A DNA stretch of 64,000 nt from Ureibacillus manganicus DSM 26584 (GTDB lineage: Bacteria; Bacillota; Bacilli; Bacillales_A; Planococcaceae), in assembly GCF_000772945.1 (NCBI RefSeq), contig NZ_JPVN01000007.1, forward strand, positions 62,001-126,000, in the 5' to 3' direction. Positions 25,925 through 34,378 of this stretch are shown here, piece by piece (within the stretch, counting starts at the first letter, position 1; every line of letters begins with the position of its first letter). The notes beneath the pieces were generated by a model, which did not search any database, was not told the origin of the DNA, and saw only the letters and a list, made by a program, of their open reading frames with translations. The translations under genes were made by a program, and so were the position numbers.

Positions 25925-26803
25925 TTGGATTTAATAGAAAAGGCAATAAATTTTGCTGCAAAAGCGCATAAAGATCAGACTAGAAAAGGGACGGAGATTC
26001 CTTATATTACCCATCCTTTTGCTGTAGGAATGCTGTTGCAAAAAGCTAAATGTTCAGAAGAAGTAATTGCTGCAGGGATTTTACATGACACACTAGAAGA
26101 TACTGAAACTTCTTTTAAAGATTTAACTGAAACGTTTGGTGTTCGTGTGGCAAACCTTGTTTTAGCTGCATCTGAAAATGATAAAAGTTTGCCTTGGGAA
26201 AAACGAAAACAACATACAATTCATAGGTTAAAAGATGCATCTGTAGAAGAACTCCAGGTGATAATTGCTGACAAATTGCATAATTTGAAATCAATCCGTA
26301 CTGACCTCAACCTGAGTGGAGACATCATTTGGCAACGTTTTAATCGAGGAAAACGCGATCAGCACTGGTACTACGCTAGTATTGTGAAAGCCGTATCTCA
26401 TAGAAAAAGAGAATTTAAAATGATTGGTGAATTAGAGTACGAAATAAAAGGAGTTTTTGGATCATTTGAATTTCTCTCCACAGAAGAAATCGCACTTCTA
26501 TTTACTTGTGCATATCTACACATGGATGATGTTATAGAAACAAATTTAGAATCAAAACAATTAATTCATTTTGCGAAAGAATTAGTAAAAGAGGCGGATA
26601 CAATTTATCGCAATCAATCCGAATCCGATGAGATTACTGCAAAATTAGATGATCTTCAATCTAGAGGAATTGAGTTTCAGTCAAATTCAGAAGGACCTTT
26701 CCTTCTTGCGGCATTTTGTATCGCACTCCAAAACAAAATGCACTGGTCAAATGAAGAATTATATAAACACGTTAGGAAAAATCTATTGAATTTGGAATAT
26801 TGA
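25925..26803 (+). CDS. HD-domain protein, (p)ppGpp hydrolase-like
   Basis: A 292-residue protein. Residues 1-185 carry an HD fold of the SpoT/Mesh1 hydrolase type: His30 (YITHP), His54-Asp55 (GILHDTLEDT), the Glu58-Asp59 pair and IIADKLHNLKS with a further Asp. That is the full metal-binding set of (p)ppGpp hydrolases. No RelA synthetase domain follows; the last 100 residues are helical and unrecognised. It may hydrolyse (p)ppGpp or another pyrophosphorylated nucleotide. Start: TTG after GGAAGGATGGG. It precedes the diaminopropionate ammonia-lyase by about 60 bp. Confidence 0.8.
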   Translation: MDLIEKAINFAAKAHKDQTRKGTEIPYITHPFAVGMLLQKAKCSEEVIAAGILHDTLEDTETSFKDLTETFGVRVANLVLAASENDKSLPWEKRKQHTIHRLKDASVEELQVIIADKLHNLKSIRTDLNLSGDIIWQRFNRGKRDQHWYYASIVKAVSHRKREFKMIGELEYEIKGVFGSFEFLSTEEIALLFTCAYLHMDDVIETNLESKQLIHFAKELVKEADTIYRNQSESDEITAKLDDLQSRGIEFQSNSEGPFLLAAFCIALQNKMHWSNEELYKHVRKNLLNLEY

Positions 26804-26864
26804 TTTACGTTAGAATCCATTCTCTAGAACTAAAATTAATGATGTAAAGTGAGGCGAATGTTAA

Positions 26865-28058
26865 ATGCAAATGATTAAGTACGATCGTAAAGCTAGCTCT
26901 AAAACAGACATCAACTTCTTAGGATTAGAGCAGGCTCAAAAAGTACTGAGATTTCACAAGAGTTTTCCAAATTATCAACCTACACCACTTGCAGAATTAG
27001 ATCATTTAGCAAAAGAGCTAAATGTAGGGAAAGTCTTTGTGAAGGATGAATCTTATCGTTTTGGTATCAACTCATTTAAAGCTTTAGGAGGTTCTTATGC
27101 AATTGGAAGCTATTTAGCAGCACAATTAGAAATGGATATTAGTGAACTCCCATATAGCGCGTTGATTTCTGAAGAAGTGAAAGCTAAGTTAGGGGAACTA
27201 ACCTTTGTTACAGCTACAGATGGAAATCATGGAAGAGGGGTAGCATGGACAGCGAAGCAATTTAAGCAGAAATCTATTGTTTATATGCCTAAAGGATCTT
27301 CAATTGAACGGCTAAACCATATCTTAGCTGAAGGAGCGGAATGTTCGATTACAGATGTAAATTACGATAGTAGTGTCAGATTAGCATCTGAAAATGCCAA
27401 AAAGAATGGATGGGTATTGGTGCAGGATACTTCATGGGAAGGTTATGAAGAAATTCCGAAGAAAATTATGCAAGGATATTTAACGATGGTGTTAGAAGCC
27501 TATGAGCAACTCTGTATGTTGGATGAAATACCAACCCATATTTTTATTCAAGCAGGTGTTGGATCAATGGCGGCTGCAGTTCAGGGCTTCTTTGCAAGCG
27601 TATATGGTGAAAATCGCCCGATTATTGTAGTAGTAGAACCTGACAAAGCTGATTGTATTTTTAGAACTGCTGCGGCTAACGATGGAAAGTTGCATTATGT
27701 AACAGATGATATGGATACAATTATGGCAGGATTAGCTTGTGGGGAGCCAAGTAGTATAGGATGGCCAATCCTTAGGGATTATGCGGATGGCTTCATTTCA
27801 TGTCCCGATCGTATTGCTGCACAGGGAATGAGAATATTAGCAAACCCATTAAATAATGACCGTCGTGTTATTTCGGGTGAATCCGGGGCTGCTGGAATCG
27901 GAGTAGCAAGTGAAATATTAAGAAGACCTGAATATTCAAACTTAAAAGAACAGTTAAATCTTAATGCAGATTCAAGATTATTATTTTTCAGCACAGAAGG
28001 AGATACAGATGCTGAAAATTATAAAAAAATTGTTTGGGACGGAGCTTATTCTATCTAA
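26865..28058 (+). CDS. dpaL: Diaminopropionate ammonia-lyase
   Basis: A 397-residue fold-type II PLP enzyme that splits 2,3-diaminopropionate into pyruvate and two ammonia. The PLP lysine is Lys72 in NSFKALGGSYA. Other family marks are FVKDESYRFGINS, TATDGNHGRGVAWTAKQ and a late GESGAAGIG. Length fits E. coli YgeX (398 residues). It starts at ATG after GTGAGGCG and is followed 33 bp later by a short UvrA-like gene, probably in one operon. In some bacteria the substrate comes from antibiotic or siderophore building blocks. Together with the dehydratase/RidA pair at 30616-31940, it adds to a cluster of ammonia-releasing PLP enzymes. Confidence 0.92.
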   Translation: MQMIKYDRKASSKTDINFLGLEQAQKVLRFHKSFPNYQPTPLAELDHLAKELNVGKVFVKDESYRFGINSFKALGGSYAIGSYLAAQLEMDISELPYSALISEEVKAKLGELTFVTATDGNHGRGVAWTAKQFKQKSIVYMPKGSSIERLNHILAEGAECSITDVNYDSSVRLASENAKKNGWVLVQDTSWEGYEEIPKKIMQGYLTMVLEAYEQLCMLDEIPTHIFIQAGVGSMAAAVQGFFASVYGENRPIIVVVEPDKADCIFRTAAANDGKLHYVTDDMDTIMAGLACGEPSSIGWPILRDYADGFISCPDRIAAQGMRILANPLNNDRRVISGESGAAGIGVASEILRRPEYSNLKEQLNLNADSRLLFFSTEGDTDAENYKKIVWDGAYSI

Positions 28059-28091
28059 CTTTCAATCAGCCAGAGAGGAAGGGGTTGTACG

Positions 28092-30368
28092 ATGTCAGAA
28101 TCGAAAGATGAAATCATTTTGAGAGGGCTTAAGGAAAATAATTTAAAAAATATAGATTTAAATATCCCAAAACAAAAAATCATCGTATTTTCTGGTCTTT
28201 CTGGCTCAGGGAAAAGCTCGGTTGTATTTGATACATTGGCAACAGAAAGCAGAAGACAAATGACTTTAAACTATCCACTCTATGTTAGAAATCAAATGCC
28301 AAGGTATGAAAGACCTCATGCCGACCTTATGCAAAATTTAAGTCCAGTTGTAGTTGTAGAGCAAAGGCAGATAACAAGTAATTCACGCTCGACAGTTGGT
28401 TCCTATATGGATATAAATCCGCTCATTAGACTTTTATTTTCAAGAATAGGGTTTCCATCCATAGGTTCTTCTGCTAATGATTTTTCAAGTCAAAGTTCCT
28501 TTGGAAGATGTCCACAATGTAGTGGATATGGAGAGGTAGTTGCCCCAGACCTAAATAAGATGCTGGATTTTGATAAGCCCCTTCGAGAATATGCCGTGAA
28601 ATTCAAGCCATTATCTCCTTCTGGTTGGCAAGGTAGATGGATGATAACTGGAGGATTATTTGATCCGGATCAACCAATCAAGGATTATCCGAAAGAAAAA
28701 CTCCAGCTGTTATTATATGGTCCAAAAGAAGGGGAACGAGTTTTTGCACCGTTTCATACAAAAAATGGACCCCAGCCTCATGAGTGGGATGGAATACTAC
28801 CAAGGTTCACTCGGCTATATATTAATAGAGATATTTCAAAGTTAAAAGAAGTATCACAAGAAGATGTTCTAGCAGTATCGACACAAAGCCTATGCCCAAC
28901 CTGCCAAGGATCAGGTCTAAATCCTAAGGTATTAGAATGTAAAATTAATGGGCTAAATATTGCAGAATACGACCAATTAGAACTAACAGACCTACTTGAG
29001 GAACTAAAGAACATAGATGACCCGATAGGAAAGTCTATAGCACAACAAGCAGTTGCGCATATCTGGCAGCTCGTTCAAATGGGATTAGGATATTTGAGCC
29101 TATCTAGAAAAATGGGTACCTTATCCGGTGGAGAAGCTCAAAGGGTAAAAATTGCTCGACATTTAGGAAGCAGTCTCAATAATTTGACCTATATTTTTGA
29201 TGAACCTAGTGCTGGACTCCATCCGGAAGAAGTATATCTGTTAATACAGATGATGAAAAGACTAAAAGAGCAGCAAAATACTGTTATTGTCATCGAGCAC
29301 GATTTAACAGTAATAACAGCAGCGGACGAAGTTATTGAGATGGGACCAGGTGCAGGAGTTAGCGGGGGTGAAGTTGTTTATCAAGGAAGACTAGAAGGAA
29401 TAAAAGACACACCTACTGCATTAGCCTTAAACCAAATTCTAAAGCTAAACAAAAATCCTAGGAAGATAGAAAGTTATTTTAAAATAAATCGTGCAAGATA
29501 CAATAATTTAAAAAATATTAGCGTAGATATTCCTAAAAATGTGCTGGTTTCTATATGTGGAGTTTCTGGATCTGGAAAAAGTACTCTAATGTTAGAAGCT
29601 TTTACGAAAAAGTATCCTGAAACAATAGTAGTTGGACATGGCACGATAGGCATCTCGAGCCGTTCAACACTTGCAACATACATGGGAATTATGGATGATA
29701 TTCGCTCCATATTATCAAAAGAAACAGGACAACCAGTCGGTTTGTTCAGCTTTAATTCCTTAGGTGCATGTCCGATCTGTAAGGGAAAAGGGGTTATAAC
29801 GCCAGAAGTTGCATTTGCAGATCCCGTGACTGTTCCGTGTGAAGCATGTGGTAGTACGAGGTATTCAAACGAAGCCCTTAAGTTTTGTTATCAAGACAAA
29901 AATATCGTAGAGATTCTAAATTTAACAATTGATGAGGCTATGAACTATTTTTCGATGCCAAAGATCATAAAAAGAATTAATACGCTAAAAGACGTAGGAT
30001 TAGGGTACCTGACTTTAGGACAGACGACAAGTTCTCTAAGTGGAGGAGAACTTCAACGTCTAAAACTTGCAAGCCATTTACAACATGAAGGACAAATCTA
30101 TTTATTAGACGAGCCATCACTAGGACTACACACAAAAGATAATGGAATCTTGTTAGAAGTATTTCAAGGTCTTGTAAACAAAGGGAATTCTGTGATCATA
30201 ATTGAACACAATTTAGACTTTATAGCTGCGAGCGATTGGATAATTGAAATGGGACCTGGTGGAGGAAAACAGGGAGGTCATATTCTGTTTGAAGGCACAC
30301 CAGAAGATATGATAAAAACAGATACATTGACTTCAAAATGGTTAAAGAACGGAATAAATGAAGTGTGA
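28092..30368 (+). CDS. Short UvrA-like ABC ATPase
   Basis: A 758-residue UvrA paralogue with two ABC modules. Walker A motifs lie in GLSGSGKSS (about residues 35-43) and GVSGSGKST (about 494-502), with two LSGGExQR signatures. Two of the UvrA zinc modules are visible (CPQCSGYG and CPTCQGSG; CPICKGKG and CEACGSTRY). UvrA is normally about 940-960 residues; the missing part corresponds largely to the UvrB-binding/insertion region. Short UvrA-like proteins are known from antibiotic producers as resistance factors (DrrC type). Here it follows dpaL at 33 bp after GAGAGGAAGGGG. Its role in repair or drug tolerance is inference. Confidence 0.88.
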   Translation: MSESKDEIILRGLKENNLKNIDLNIPKQKIIVFSGLSGSGKSSVVFDTLATESRRQMTLNYPLYVRNQMPRYERPHADLMQNLSPVVVVEQRQITSNSRSTVGSYMDINPLIRLLFSRIGFPSIGSSANDFSSQSSFGRCPQCSGYGEVVAPDLNKMLDFDKPLREYAVKFKPLSPSGWQGRWMITGGLFDPDQPIKDYPKEKLQLLLYGPKEGERVFAPFHTKNGPQPHEWDGILPRFTRLYINRDISKLKEVSQEDVLAVSTQSLCPTCQGSGLNPKVLECKINGLNIAEYDQLELTDLLEELKNIDDPIGKSIAQQAVAHIWQLVQMGLGYLSLSRKMGTLSGGEAQRVKIARHLGSSLNNLTYIFDEPSAGLHPEEVYLLIQMMKRLKEQQNTVIVIEHDLTVITAADEVIEMGPGAGVSGGEVVYQGRLEGIKDTPTALALNQILKLNKNPRKIESYFKINRARYNNLKNISVDIPKNVLVSICGVSGSGKSTLMLEAFTKKYPETIVVGHGTIGISSRSTLATYMGIMDDIRSILSKETGQPVGLFSFNSLGACPICKGKGVITPEVAFADPVTVPCEACGSTRYSNEALKFCYQDKNIVEILNLTIDEAMNYFSMPKIIKRINTLKDVGLGYLTLGQTTSSLSGGELQRLKLASHLQHEGQIYLLDEPSLGLHTKDNGILLEVFQGLVNKGNSVIIIEHNLDFIAASDWIIEMGPGGGKQGGHILFEGTPEDMIKTDTLTSKWLKNGINEV

Positions 30369-30473
30369 AGAAAACAACCAAAATACTAATTGGTGTAGCT
30401 TGCGAATTAAAAAGTTGTATTGGATTGTTGTCTAACATGAAAATCTTCATTTTTCTTATCTACAGAAAATGAC

Positions 30474-30528
30474 ATACGACATAACCAGAATTAAGTGTAT
30501 GTTTCACGTAATTCTAGATATGTCGTAT
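30474..30528. repeat. Long interrupted inverted repeat between convergent genes
   Basis: ATACGACATA (30474-30483) and AGAATTA (30487-30493) pair exactly with TAATTCT (30509-30515) and TATGTCGTAT (30519-30528): 17 bp of stem with a symmetric 3-nt internal loop. No T-run follows on either strand. It lies between the UvrA-like gene and the convergent ridA gene. It could be a bidirectional terminator of unusual type or a protein-binding site. Confidence 0.65.
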
Positions 30529-30615
30529 CTCAAAACAGTTCAAACCCTTTTGTTAAATAAAAAAGTAACTAGCAAAAAATTAATTCCAAAGTTGAAAATA
30601 TATATGAGTAAAATC

Positions 30616-30984
30616 TTAGTCTACTAATTCGGCAATCGCTTCTAATTCAATTTTACATCCATTGTTTAATTCAAGTATAGGTATTACTGCGCGCGCAGGT
30701 TTATGTTCACCAAAGAATTGGCTGTATACATGGTTTACAGAGTCCCAATCGTTTGCTGAGGTAATATATACTCTACACATCACTACTTGTTCTTTGGTAC
30801 AACCTGCATTCTCTAATACAGTTTCCAGTTTTTCTAAAGCCATTATTGTTTCAGCTTCAATACCACCTGGTACAGGCATACCTGTTTTTGGATCTGCAGA
30901 TGTTTGTCCAGATATGTAAACTGTGTTTCCACTAATCATTGCAGGACTGTAATGACCTCGTGGTGAACCTGTAACTGCTCTCAT
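30616..30984 (-). CDS. RidA-family enamine/imine deaminase
   Basis: A 122-residue single-domain RidA. The substrate-binding arginine is Arg98 (KPARAVIPIL), and the YISGQTS and DPKTGMPV segments are typical of the family. It overlaps the upstream dehydratase gene by four bases (ATGA), with GAGGAG as ribosome site inside that gene's end. The pairing makes biochemical sense: serine/threonine dehydratases release 2-aminoacrylate or 2-aminocrotonate, which RidA hydrolyses to keto acid and ammonia, protecting other PLP enzymes. This is one of three RidA-type genes in the window. Confidence 0.9.
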   Translation of the reverse strand: MRAVTGSPRGHYSPAMISGNTVYISGQTSADPKTGMPVPGGIEAETIMALEKLETVLENAGCTKEQVVMCRVYITSANDWDSVNHVYSQFFGEHKPARAVIPILELNNGCKIELEAIAELVD

Positions 30985-31940
30985 ATGCTCATCTCCTCAA
31001 ATTTGCTAAACTGATCCATTCCGATATTCCCACCTGAAATAAATAAAACAATTTTGTCATTAGGATTAAATGACACCGCTCCCTGTAAAAACGCACCTAA
31101 TGTAATACATGACGAAATTTCAGCTACTAATTTTCCCTTAGTTAATAATATCTTCGTTGCTTTTAAGATGTTTTCTTCATCCACTGTAACGATTTCATCT
31201 ACATATTTTTTTACCACAGGATAGTTTAATTCACCTGGTTTTAATGTTTGTAATCCATCTGCTACGGATTTTGAATCATTTGGCAAGGTAACTGGTTGAC
31301 CTGCTGCAAAACTAGTACTATAGCGAGCTACTAAAGTTGGTTCAACTCCAATAATTTTTATGTTTGGGTTTGTTTCTTTAACTGCTGTTGCTAATCCACC
31401 AATTAAACCACCACCGCCTATTGGAACAACAATAGCATCGACATCTGGAAGTTGTTCCATTATTTCTAATCCTGTTGTGCCTTGTCCAGCCATGATGTCA
31501 TAATCATCAAACGGAGATATGAAGCTCCAATTGTTTTCTTCCTTAAGTTTGTTCGCTACTTGGAATCTTTCAGATGGAACACTCAAAATTACTTCTGCAC
31601 CATAAGATTGTATACCTTCGATTTTAATTTTCGGTGTATTTTCTGGAACGACAACGTGAGCCTTTGTACCAAGTAGTTTTGCTGCATATGCAATAGCTTT
31701 ACCATGATTCCCTGATGAAGCTGTAACAATTCCTTTTTTTAATGCGTCTTCTGGTAAAGATAATAATGCATTTAGAGCACCTCGTAGTTTAAACGAGTTC
31801 GTTTTCTGGAAAGACTCAAGTTTAACATGTACTTGGCAACCAAAATCTGCATCTAAATTACTTAAATGAAGGAGTGGAGTTTTGTGGATATATGGAGAAA
31901 TACGTTTTTGTGCTTCCTGAATTGATTCAAATGTGAGCAT
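30981..31940 (-). CDS. Threonine/serine dehydratase family PLP enzyme
   Basis: A 319-residue fold-type II PLP enzyme. Lys51 in NSFKLRGALNALL binds PLP; SSGNHGKAIAYAA and the phosphate loop VVPIGGGGLIGG follow. There is no C-terminal ACT regulatory domain, so it is the catabolic, short form, similar in length to threo-3-hydroxyaspartate or hydroxyectoine-type dehydratases. The start is ATG 31940, eight bases after GGAGG; the TTG at 31955 lies across that ribosome site. It is the first gene of a two-gene operon with ridA. The exact amino-acid substrate (threonine, serine or hydroxyaspartate) is open. Confidence 0.88.
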   Translation of the reverse strand: MLTFESIQEAQKRISPYIHKTPLLHLSNLDADFGCQVHVKLESFQKTNSFKLRGALNALLSLPEDALKKGIVTASSGNHGKAIAYAAKLLGTKAHVVVPENTPKIKIEGIQSYGAEVILSVPSERFQVANKLKEENNWSFISPFDDYDIMAGQGTTGLEIMEQLPDVDAIVVPIGGGGLIGGLATAVKETNPNIKIIGVEPTLVARYSTSFAAGQPVTLPNDSKSVADGLQTLKPGELNYPVVKKYVDEIVTVDEENILKATKILLTKGKLVAEISSCITLGAFLQGAVSFNPNDKIVLFISGGNIGMDQFSKFEEMSI

Positions 31941-32060
31941 GGATACAACCTCCAAAAATCAGAATATTTTAAACTATAAATCAAATATTAAGGTTCTGAT
32001 AGATATTTGTAAAATGATTAATTTAAAAATTTCATATTTATGAGATTTGATTAAAGAATA

Positions 32061-32104
32061 AAAAATAAAAGGAACAGTGTGTAAACATCTTTACATGCTG
32101 TTCC
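32061..32104 (-). terminator. Rho-independent terminator of ytoQ
   Basis: GGAACAGTGTGTAAA (32071-32085) pairs with TTTACATGCTGTTCC (32090-32104), one mismatch. The A-rich stretch at 32059-32070 gives the U-tract on the minus strand. Confidence 0.85.
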
Positions 32105-32113
32105 AAAGTACTA

Positions 32114-32554
32114 TTATTCAAAAATATAACTGATTACTTCGATTGCTTGGTCAACCGTTTCCACAGTGACATTTGCTTTGTTAGATAATTCCTTTAACGG
32201 GTGAATTAATGAGTCGGGTCTAATGATAATTGTCGGCTTATTCATAGCAATTGCAGTACTAGCATCCATTGCTGTATTCCATTGTTTATACTTTTCCCCA
32301 AAAAGGGCAATGACAATATCAGCTTTTTGCATTAATACTTGAGTTCTGAAATTATTAATATCTGAAGCTGCATCATCTTTGTAAAAGTTTGATGGCTGTT
32401 TTCCTAGAATATCTTCACCAATATTGTCTGAACGATCGTGGTTAGTTTGTGGAGCTACAAAGTGAAGTGGAAGATTCTTTTCCTTTGCTTTTTGAGCAAC
32501 TTCCTCTCTCCAATTATCATGAATCTGACCTGCTAAATATACAGTAAGTTCCAA
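32114..32554 (-). CDS. ytoQ: YtoQ-family protein
   Basis: A 146-residue soluble protein very close in length and pattern to B. subtilis YtoQ (VYLAGQIHDNWREE at the start, NHDRSDNIGEDILG in the middle). The fold resembles nucleoside 2-deoxyribosyltransferases: an LAGQI strand, then an ADIVIALFGEKYKQWNTAMDA segment that in that family lines the nucleoside pocket. The activity is unproven. Start: TTG at 32554, seven bases after GGAGGA. It is a single gene with its own terminator, divergent from the DUF421 gene. Confidence 0.85.
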   Translation of the reverse strand: MELTVYLAGQIHDNWREEVAQKAKEKNLPLHFVAPQTNHDRSDNIGEDILGKQPSNFYKDDAASDINNFRTQVLMQKADIVIALFGEKYKQWNTAMDASTAIAMNKPTIIIRPDSLIHPLKELSNKANVTVETVDQAIEVISYIFE

Positions 32555-32700
32555 TCTAATTCCTCCAATACATTTTACTTTATTTAATAGTATCTAATTT
32601 AGTGAAGGTTTTCAAAGTAATGAACACAAATCATTTTAATAGAATTGAAATATTAATATTGCGTAACATAAGAATGTAATCAATATTAGGAGTTGATACA

Positions 32701-33309
32701 ATGGATAATTTACATTGGTTTTGGCAGACAGTCATTATATTTTATGTAGGACGATTACTTTTAAGATTAGCCGGAAGAAAATCTATATCACAAATGACAA
32801 TTACTCAAGTCATCGTTATGATTGGAATTGGTTCATTATTAATTCAGCCTGTAGCTGGAGAAAATTTATTTCGTACTTTAGCAATCGGCTTATTAATAAC
32901 ACTTTTAATGGTACTAACGGAATACTTAGAGATGAAATTTGATATTTTAGAAACAATATCTACTGGAAAAGCAAAAATTGTTATTGAAGATGGTAACTTA
33001 AATCAGAAAGCCCTTAGAAAACTTCGAATGTCGGTGGATAGACTGGAAACAAGACTAAGACAGTCCGGGATTCCCTCTATTGATGATGTTAAATATGCGA
33101 CGATTGAGGTAAGTGGACAGATCGGTTATGAATTAAAAGAAAATAAAAAGCCAGTAACAAAAGAAGAATTCGATTTACTAATGAAGGAAATATTGAATTT
33201 AAAAAAGTTAATGGGAATGAATACAAGTTCACAATTAAATGAAGATCACAGTAATAATATTTTTTCAGAAATGAAATCAAAGAAATTTGAAGGGGGAAAT
33301 GAGCCCTAA
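32701..33309 (+). CDS. DUF421 (YetF-type) membrane protein
   Basis: A 202-residue membrane protein of the DUF421 family (YetF/YdfR/YrbG). Three N-terminal membrane helices (about residues 5-25, 35-55 and 60-80) are followed by a cytosolic domain with the family hallmark VIEDGNLNQKALRKLRMSVDRLETRLRQSGI and a short strand DVKYATIEVSGQIGYE. The tail is charged. Such proteins have been linked to spore germination or membrane function in Bacillus, but the role is unclear. ATG follows AGGAG. A terminator lies downstream at 33384. Confidence 0.88.
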   Translation: MDNLHWFWQTVIIFYVGRLLLRLAGRKSISQMTITQVIVMIGIGSLLIQPVAGENLFRTLAIGLLITLLMVLTEYLEMKFDILETISTGKAKIVIEDGNLNQKALRKLRMSVDRLETRLRQSGIPSIDDVKYATIEVSGQIGYELKENKKPVTKEEFDLLMKEILNLKKLMGMNTSSQLNEDHSNNIFSEMKSKKFEGGNEP

Positions 33310-33383
33310 CTTTCTTCCAATATTCAATGATACAACCACTTATGATGTTTCTGGTAAAATAAACTAATAATCCACTATAAGAC

Positions 33384-33421
33384 AAGACCTTCAGAATAAA
33401 GCATTCTCAAGGTCTTTTGTT
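33384..33421 (+). terminator. Rho-independent terminator of the DUF421 gene
   Basis: AAGACCTTCAGAAT (33384-33397) pairs with ATTCTCAAGGTCTT (33403-33416), one mismatch, followed by TTGTT. Confidence 0.78.
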
Positions 33422-33522
33422 ATATCCCTCTGTGCCCACAGAGAAACAAGATATAATAATACATAGGTGAATATATTAGAAGCAAAATAGTATTCTATTA
33501 CTTAGAAATAAGGAGGCAAACG

Positions 33523-34302
33523 ATGAATATCGGTTTAATAGGTGCCGGAGCAATCGCAAATTTTTTGCTGGAAAAGCTAAATGGAGATCAGGGTGAGAAC
33601 TTAAGGATTAAGAGTATCCTTGTTCGGGATAAGGAAAAATATCGATCTATAGAATCCAATTTTCAGGTTAAATTGTTTACTAATTTAGATGCATTCTTGA
33701 GTTCGGATATTGATATTGTTGTGGAGGCTGCAGATATACAGGCGGTGAAGTCTCTAGTACCATCTGTTTTAAAAGAGAAGGATGTCGTATTAATTAGTAT
33801 AGGGGCTCTTGCAGACGGGGAACTACTTGAAGAAATAAGTGAACTAGCTCAAGCGTATAAAAAGCAGGTTCACTTACCTTCAGGTGCAATTGGTGGTTTG
33901 GACTTATTGCAAAATGCACACGCCCTTGGCACAGTTACAAGTGTTTCGTTGACAACTCGAAAACCAGCTAGCTCACTAATTGAGGAACACATTGATGAAG
34001 CGAAGGTTGTGTTTGAAGGTAAAGCGTTAGATGCCATTAAGCAATTTCCTAAAAATATGAATGTGGCAATTGTTCTCGCATTAGCTGGATTAGGGATGGA
34101 GAAAACAAGAGTATGCCTTGTGGCTGATCCGAATATTGAAAAGAATGTGCATAGTGTGGAAGTTGCAGGTGATTTTGGGGAAGCAACGTTTACTATTACT
34201 AATAATCCACTCCCGGAAAATCCTAAGACAAGCTATTTAGCAGCGATGAGTATATTGGGAACTCTAAAAAGGCTGGATGGTAAGCTTAGAATTGGCGGGT
34301 AA
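33523..34302 (+). CDS. nadX: Aspartate dehydrogenase
   Basis: A 259-residue NAD(P)-dependent L-aspartate dehydrogenase-like enzyme. It has the N-terminal Rossmann motif GLIGAGAIA (residues 4-12), the SGAIGGLDLLQNA segment and the C-terminal NMNVAIVLALAGLGMEKTRVCLVADP block with the catalytic region. It converts aspartate to oxaloacetate (or iminoaspartate) and ammonia. In bacteria lacking NadB, NadX can feed NAD synthesis; here no nadA or nadC is adjacent, so a catabolic role alongside the other deaminating enzymes is equally likely. Start ATG after AAGGAGGC. Single-gene unit. Confidence 0.85.
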   Translation: MNIGLIGAGAIANFLLEKLNGDQGENLRIKSILVRDKEKYRSIESNFQVKLFTNLDAFLSSDIDIVVEAADIQAVKSLVPSVLKEKDVVLISIGALADGELLEEISELAQAYKKQVHLPSGAIGGLDLLQNAHALGTVTSVSLTTRKPASSLIEEHIDEAKVVFEGKALDAIKQFPKNMNVAIVLALAGLGMEKTRVCLVADPNIEKNVHSVEVAGDFGEATFTITNNPLPENPKTSYLAAMSILGTLKRLDGKLRIGG

Positions 34303-34331
34303 TGCTGTTTAAGGCTGTAAAATAAAAACAT

Positions 34332-34375
34332 AAAAGCTAAAGAAGTAAGTTCAGTTACTTCTCTAGCTTCTTTAC
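34332..34375. terminator. Bidirectional terminator between nadX and purC
   Basis: AAGCTAAAGAAGTAA (34334-34348) pairs with TTACTTCTCTAGCTT (34355-34369), with one mismatch, between the convergent genes. A-rich bases lie on the left and T-rich bases on the right. Confidence 0.75.
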
Positions 34376-34378
34376 AAT

